Shown: positions 16,441-20,113 of the stretch, one piece after another
Position numbering within the stretch: position 1 is the stretch's first letter
How the letters are laid out: every line of letters begins with the position of its first letter
Assembly (NCBI GenBank): GCA_002633005.1
Contig: NMRA01000188.1
Location: forward strand, 271,880-291,992
Length of the DNA: 20,113 nucleotides
From: Phoronis australis
Lineage: Eukaryota > Phoronida > Phoronidae
Direction of reading: 5' to 3'
Notes under the pieces: model-generated
What the model was told of the DNA's origin: nothing
The model's database searches: none
What the model saw: only the letters and a program-made list of their open reading frames with translations
Made by a program: the position numbers and the translations under genes

Positions 16441-16624
16441 GCTGGTCAGAACGCACGAAGAGGGTCCCGCCCATTGCTGCCGATCAGATGACGACGGACC
16501 GGATCCAAAATGAAACCGTGCTTACTACTCTACACAAACAGACCTTGTTCGTATCACTTTCTTAATAAAGGCCGTATTAAAACGGAGATCCCGACTGCAT
16601 GTTTCTTAGTATGAATTTTGAAAG

Positions 16625-18256
16625 TATATTTATTTATTATTGTGATATTTATTGTGATATTTAAAATGAGGGTGGCCTCTTCAGTGATAGCACTGCTTTC
16701 CAAGAGGGCCCTCGACAAGAAAAACGGTAATATAATACAATGAATTAACAAAACAACAATGAAATACACGTAACAAAGATACAATTAAAACAGGTTTAGA
16801 ATTAAGACAATAACTAAATGACAAATAATGGTAAAAATTTAACTAAGACAGATGAAATAAATTAAGAGATGACTCTAGACAGTGAGAGTATTTACGACAA
16901 TGAAAAAATGACATAATTAAGACAGGCAGGGTATAAAAGGTTAAGTAAATTACAGCCACTATTTAATATTTACTTTAAAGGTAGTAATTGAATTGGACCG
17001 TTTAATTTCTGGGCTAAAAGAATTCCATATTATAGCAGCTGCATAGATAAAAGATCTCTTGCCCGTCTCGGTTTTAATTTTTTAGAAGAAACATTACCGG
17101 CAACAGAAGAACGTGTAGAATATAGAGCCTGACTGCTATTGAATTTACTGCTGAGATGTATTGGAGCCAAACCATTGATACATCTGTATATACAACAGGC
17201 AGAGAGATATTTATATCTTTGTATTACTTTCATAAATCCCAGCTTGGAATGCAAGTCGTCAACGCTAGAGTCCCTAATTTTAGTACCCAGGATAGCCCTG
17301 GCGGCTCTGTTTTGGATTACTTGGACTTTGTTGACAAGTGTGTCACTAGTGTGCCCCCAAACCGGTAACCAATAATCAATATGAGGCTGAATAATAGAAT
17401 GGTAAAGGGTCTTAAGAGTACTGACATTAAGAAATTTGCCTAGACTTTTAAGTACACCGATTTTCTTTGATAATTTGTTTGTGATATGATCTATGTGCAT
17501 ATTAAATTTAAGATTGGGATCTAAAATAAGGCCCAAATACTTAAACTTGTCAACATTCTCGATGGGAGAACCGTTGATAGAAAGGGATAGTTTTTGTTGT
17601 TTTAATTTCTGGTGGGTTCCAAACAGCATCGACTTTGTTTTACTAACGTTAAGAGTGAGTTTCTTTTGAATCAGCCAGTCATGGACAAGGGCTAGCTCAT
17701 CGTTTTGAGAAGTTTCAAGTTCTTTTACTGAACCAGCTGTGGACATAACTGCAGTGTCATCAGCGTATAAAACTGGGACACTGTTGTGGAGGACAGTAGG
17801 GAGGTCGTTAACAAAGATAGTGAATAATAGAGGGCCCAAAATGGAGCCCTGAGGTACCCCCGTGATTACGGTTGAGTAGTCAGGAAGTATACCACCGTAT
17901 TTGGTGGCCTGTTTACGGTCGTATAAGTAGTTTCTAAACCAAAGGAGTTCGTCATCATTAACTCCGTAAGACTCTAGTTTCTGTAATAGGATACCATGGT
18001 CCACAGTGTCAAAGGCTTTCTTAAGGTCAACAAAGACAGCACCAGTTAGCCTCCCCTGATCCATATTATTAAAGAAAAACTCAGTAGCATGAATGTTTGT
18101 AGTAAGAGTGGAATGCAAGGGGCTGAAACCAGACTGGTCTGCCGAGAGAAGGGAATTTTGGTCCAGGAACTGGTGAATCTGCTTTTGAACACACCTTTCA
18201 AGAATTTCGGACACTGCAGGGAGGACCGATATTGGTCTATAATTTTCGCAACTTGA
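16625..18256 (-). mobile_element. 5'-truncated LINE, copy B
   Basis: Minus-strand copy of the family at 8745-9870, longer at its 5' end. Homology begins at SCENYRPISVLPAVSEILER, which lies just inside the TAG at 18257-18259, marking the truncation point near 18256. Its 3' UTR holds the weakened terminal hairpin (16676-16707) and an AATA-rich tail with repeated ATATCACAATA units ending near 16625. Confidence 0.88.
17030..18247 (-). pseudogene. Reverse transcriptase domain of LINE copy B
   Basis: An open frame of about 400 codons covers the fingers-palm part of a non-LTR reverse transcriptase: DQSGFSPLHST, FVDLKKAFDTVDH (motif A), TGVPQGSILGPLLF (motif B) and VLYADDTAVM (catalytic YADD), then the thumb region with KFKYLGLILDP and HIDYWLPVWGHT. 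The frame opens at the truncation point, and the annotated first codon would be GTG, so there is no real start. Near 17070 a one-base shift relative to copy A replaces the shared C-terminus (AAAxxWNSxSPEIK, present in the neighbouring frame) with RRARDLLSMQLL and an early stop. Otherwise the catalytic core is intact, suggesting a fairly recent insertion. Confidence 0.9.
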
Positions 18257-20034
18257 CTAAAGGTTGGTTAGGCCTACTGACATTCACGTCTTCTTATATA
18301 CTGCACAGTATTTTTCTGAAAAATAAAAAATAATAGTTCCGTAAAGCCCCATTGTGCCAGCTGCAGTTTTCGTGATGTCACTGGCGCTGTACAGCGAAAA
18401 GATATAGGTCATTGGTGAACATGAGGCCTACACATTCCACTCAAGAGTACCTGTGCATAGCCTACTCACAACTTTTTTGTTTTTCTTCCCTATTACGTTG
18501 GGTCCCGGAGGTTAGCCAGCCAGCTATAGCTGACGGTATGAAGACTATCGTCAAAATACAACTATGTACCAGTACCACAGTGAGTTGCGCTCTGTTACAC
18601 CCCGAAAGTTTATTCACGTACACAGCCAACTGAAGGCAGTTCTGCTCGCGCTCGTGAAACTTATATCAACATGTAAAACCGGACTAGCAGTTAATTTGTG
18701 CTCACCATACCGGCATCGAACTTTAGGCAACGCTGCCGTCAGCGTTGTCACCGAAAGCCAATGTTAATAGAGAACACAGAAAGGAAAATTGTGGTATACT
18801 GCGTCTACGTGCTACACCATTGTTCCTCAGGCGAAAACAAAAAGGCCGGTAATCAACCCGTAACAGTGAAAGGACACTGAAAATTAGTTGCAATGTTTTA
18901 GCGACTAAGGGTAAGCAAGTGGGTGATGCGTGTACATTTATTTCTCATTTACTGTGAGTTTCATGAAATAGCAAGACATTGATGGGTAGATGTGGGTAGT
19001 GGTTATCAAGAAGATTAATTGAGTACGGGAGCATCTTTTGATGGTTTGACATTTTGAACGAAATGCAGAAGAAACATGGTAAAGTTGTCAGCTGGCATTC
19101 ATCCTGGTGGATGAGCGGTTTCTTTTGAGCCAGCAGGTGCTCCATTTATAAAGTATTCCTTATAATGCACTCGAAAATAAATCAACTTGAAGAAGGATGG
19201 GATGGTCTGACCGCTGACCTTAGAGTATCTGATTCTCTTGTAATGTCGATCCATGCTTAGGGAAAAATTCTGAAAAAAAAAACCCCATAGAAATGATAAT
19301 TAAAACTTGGCGTTTTATTTGTTCAAGACCAGACGATACCCCGAATCACAAACTAGACGGTTTACTTTTGAACCCGTTATGGCTTCGCATCAAACATAGA
19401 GTAAAACACTTTCACAATTTTAGTGCCCACACGTCTAAAAATCATATGTTCTGTTCACAAACCTTCAAAATGGCAAAGCGCCACCATAGAAACATATTTA
19501 AGATGAGTTTATGCAATTTCATGATGAATGCTACTCATTAAATTTCCTGAAAAAAATTATTGATGATATATCAAGTAAAGTGAACGGGGCAAGTTCGTCC
19601 CCTGGCCATACTAGCCCCATGTCAAAGGCCCAACTTGCTCCACTAGCTCTAAATGGAAAACACACGTGATTACCTCATCAATCACTGAGGAGTCTGAAGA
19701 AACACATGGCCTGTTTTGAAGACCAAGCTGTTTTTGAACCCACGATTAAAACATTTTTACATCAATGCTCACGCTGCTTATGGCCAGCACTGAATCGAAG
19801 CCGGTTCCAAAATTTACTCACCAATCGTTGCCTGTCATATCAAGAAAAACACTCCGCCTTCTACCAGCGTGGTTTTAGTGTAGTGGTACAAGACACGTGA
19901 TTGCTCAAAATGACTGAGGCTGAAAGTGCATATATAATAGCGGAGTTTGGGGCGGTGGCCGAACTAGCCCCGCGGTCTGCGCCCATACCAATTCGCTGTG
20001 GGTTTCATACGGCGTTCACACGTGGTCTGTAACA
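18257..20034. other. Unassigned intergenic sequence
   Basis: Nearly 1.8 kb in which I recognise no gene, RNA or named transposon. Short open frames (18412-18633, 18564-18767, 19293-19541, 19706-19900) show no motif. Imperfect direct repeats beginning ACACGTGATT, with ACTGAGG about 20 bases on, occur near 19661 and 19894. Confidence 0.4.
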
Positions 20035-20113
20035 CAGTGGCGGATCTACGTTTTCAGTAAGGGTGGGGTTTAGGATTCCCGCAAAGGTCGAATCCGAGGC
20101 GCGTGGCGCCGAG
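20035..20113 (+). mobile_element. Probable hAT-type element terminus, cut by the window edge
   Basis: CAGTGGCGGATCTACG at 20035 followed by a GGGTGGGGTT stretch and GAGGCGCGTGGCGCCGAG resembles the ends of CAGTGGCGGATC-type hAT/MITE elements known from many animals. The 8 bases before it (CTGTAACA) would be the target-site duplication. The other end lies outside the window. Confidence 0.45.

Noticed and set aside
8024-20034. Shared GGTCTGTAACA at the LTR-like end (8024-8034) and before the hAT-like terminus (20024-20034), perhaps two LTR ends
   Set aside because: An 11-base match is expected by chance many times in a 20-kb window and the flanking bases do not agree.

Overview
This looks like nuclear DNA of a metazoan, most likely a marine invertebrate; an invertebrate deuterostome such as a lancelet, acorn worm or echinoderm is my inference, not something the sequence proves. 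Protein-coding sequence is split by GT-AG introns. No bacterial-style genes are present. Intergenic and intronic DNA is crowded with LINE, Penelope-like, LTR, SINE and DNA-transposon remnants and long microsatellites.

The one host gene I can support runs left to right from about 2918 to a poly(A) signal at 14307. I see seven exons; the 5' end, with any signal peptide, is missing. Every junction I can define is phase 1. Exons 1-3 (2918-3136, 5065-5289, 5510-5734) each encode one module of 73-75 residues with six cysteines, ending in C-x-C-x(2,3)-C-x(3)-P-x-C. Exons 4 and 5 (10076-10294, 13078-13275) each encode a four-cysteine CCP/sushi-like module. A candidate 48-nt exon (13479-13526) adds a short stalk. 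The last exon (13654-14078) encodes one membrane helix and an acidic tail of about 110 residues. The product is best read as a type I membrane protein with a tandem CCP-like ectodomain, possibly a recognition or adhesion receptor. The six-cysteine module is the least familiar coding element here.

Layout: 3-1505 is a decayed LINE reverse transcriptase with a C-terminal C2H2 finger, followed by an ~850-bp TATG-type microsatellite (1554-2420). Intron 1 holds a broken inverted repeat (3327-3646) and a 499-bp duplication (3815-4813) whose junction is a single N, which suggests an assembly artefact. Intron 3 holds a degenerate tandem array (6190-8390) with alternating ~168/~143-bp spacing and CTCF-like motifs, an LTR-like block (7272-8034) with an unusual series of heat-shock elements before a TATA box, and a 5'-truncated LINE (8745-9870). 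Intron 4 holds two Penelope-like GIY-YIG remnants on the minus strand, one ending in a hammerhead-ribozyme-like core, plus a possible dead module exon (11785-12100). Downstream of the gene are a 15-bp minisatellite, a 227-bp MITE with TTCTG target-site duplications, a frameshifted Ty3/gypsy integrase fragment, a tRNA-derived SINE, a second copy of the same LINE in inverted orientation (16625-18256), and a probable hAT terminus at the right edge. I could assign nothing in 18257-20034.
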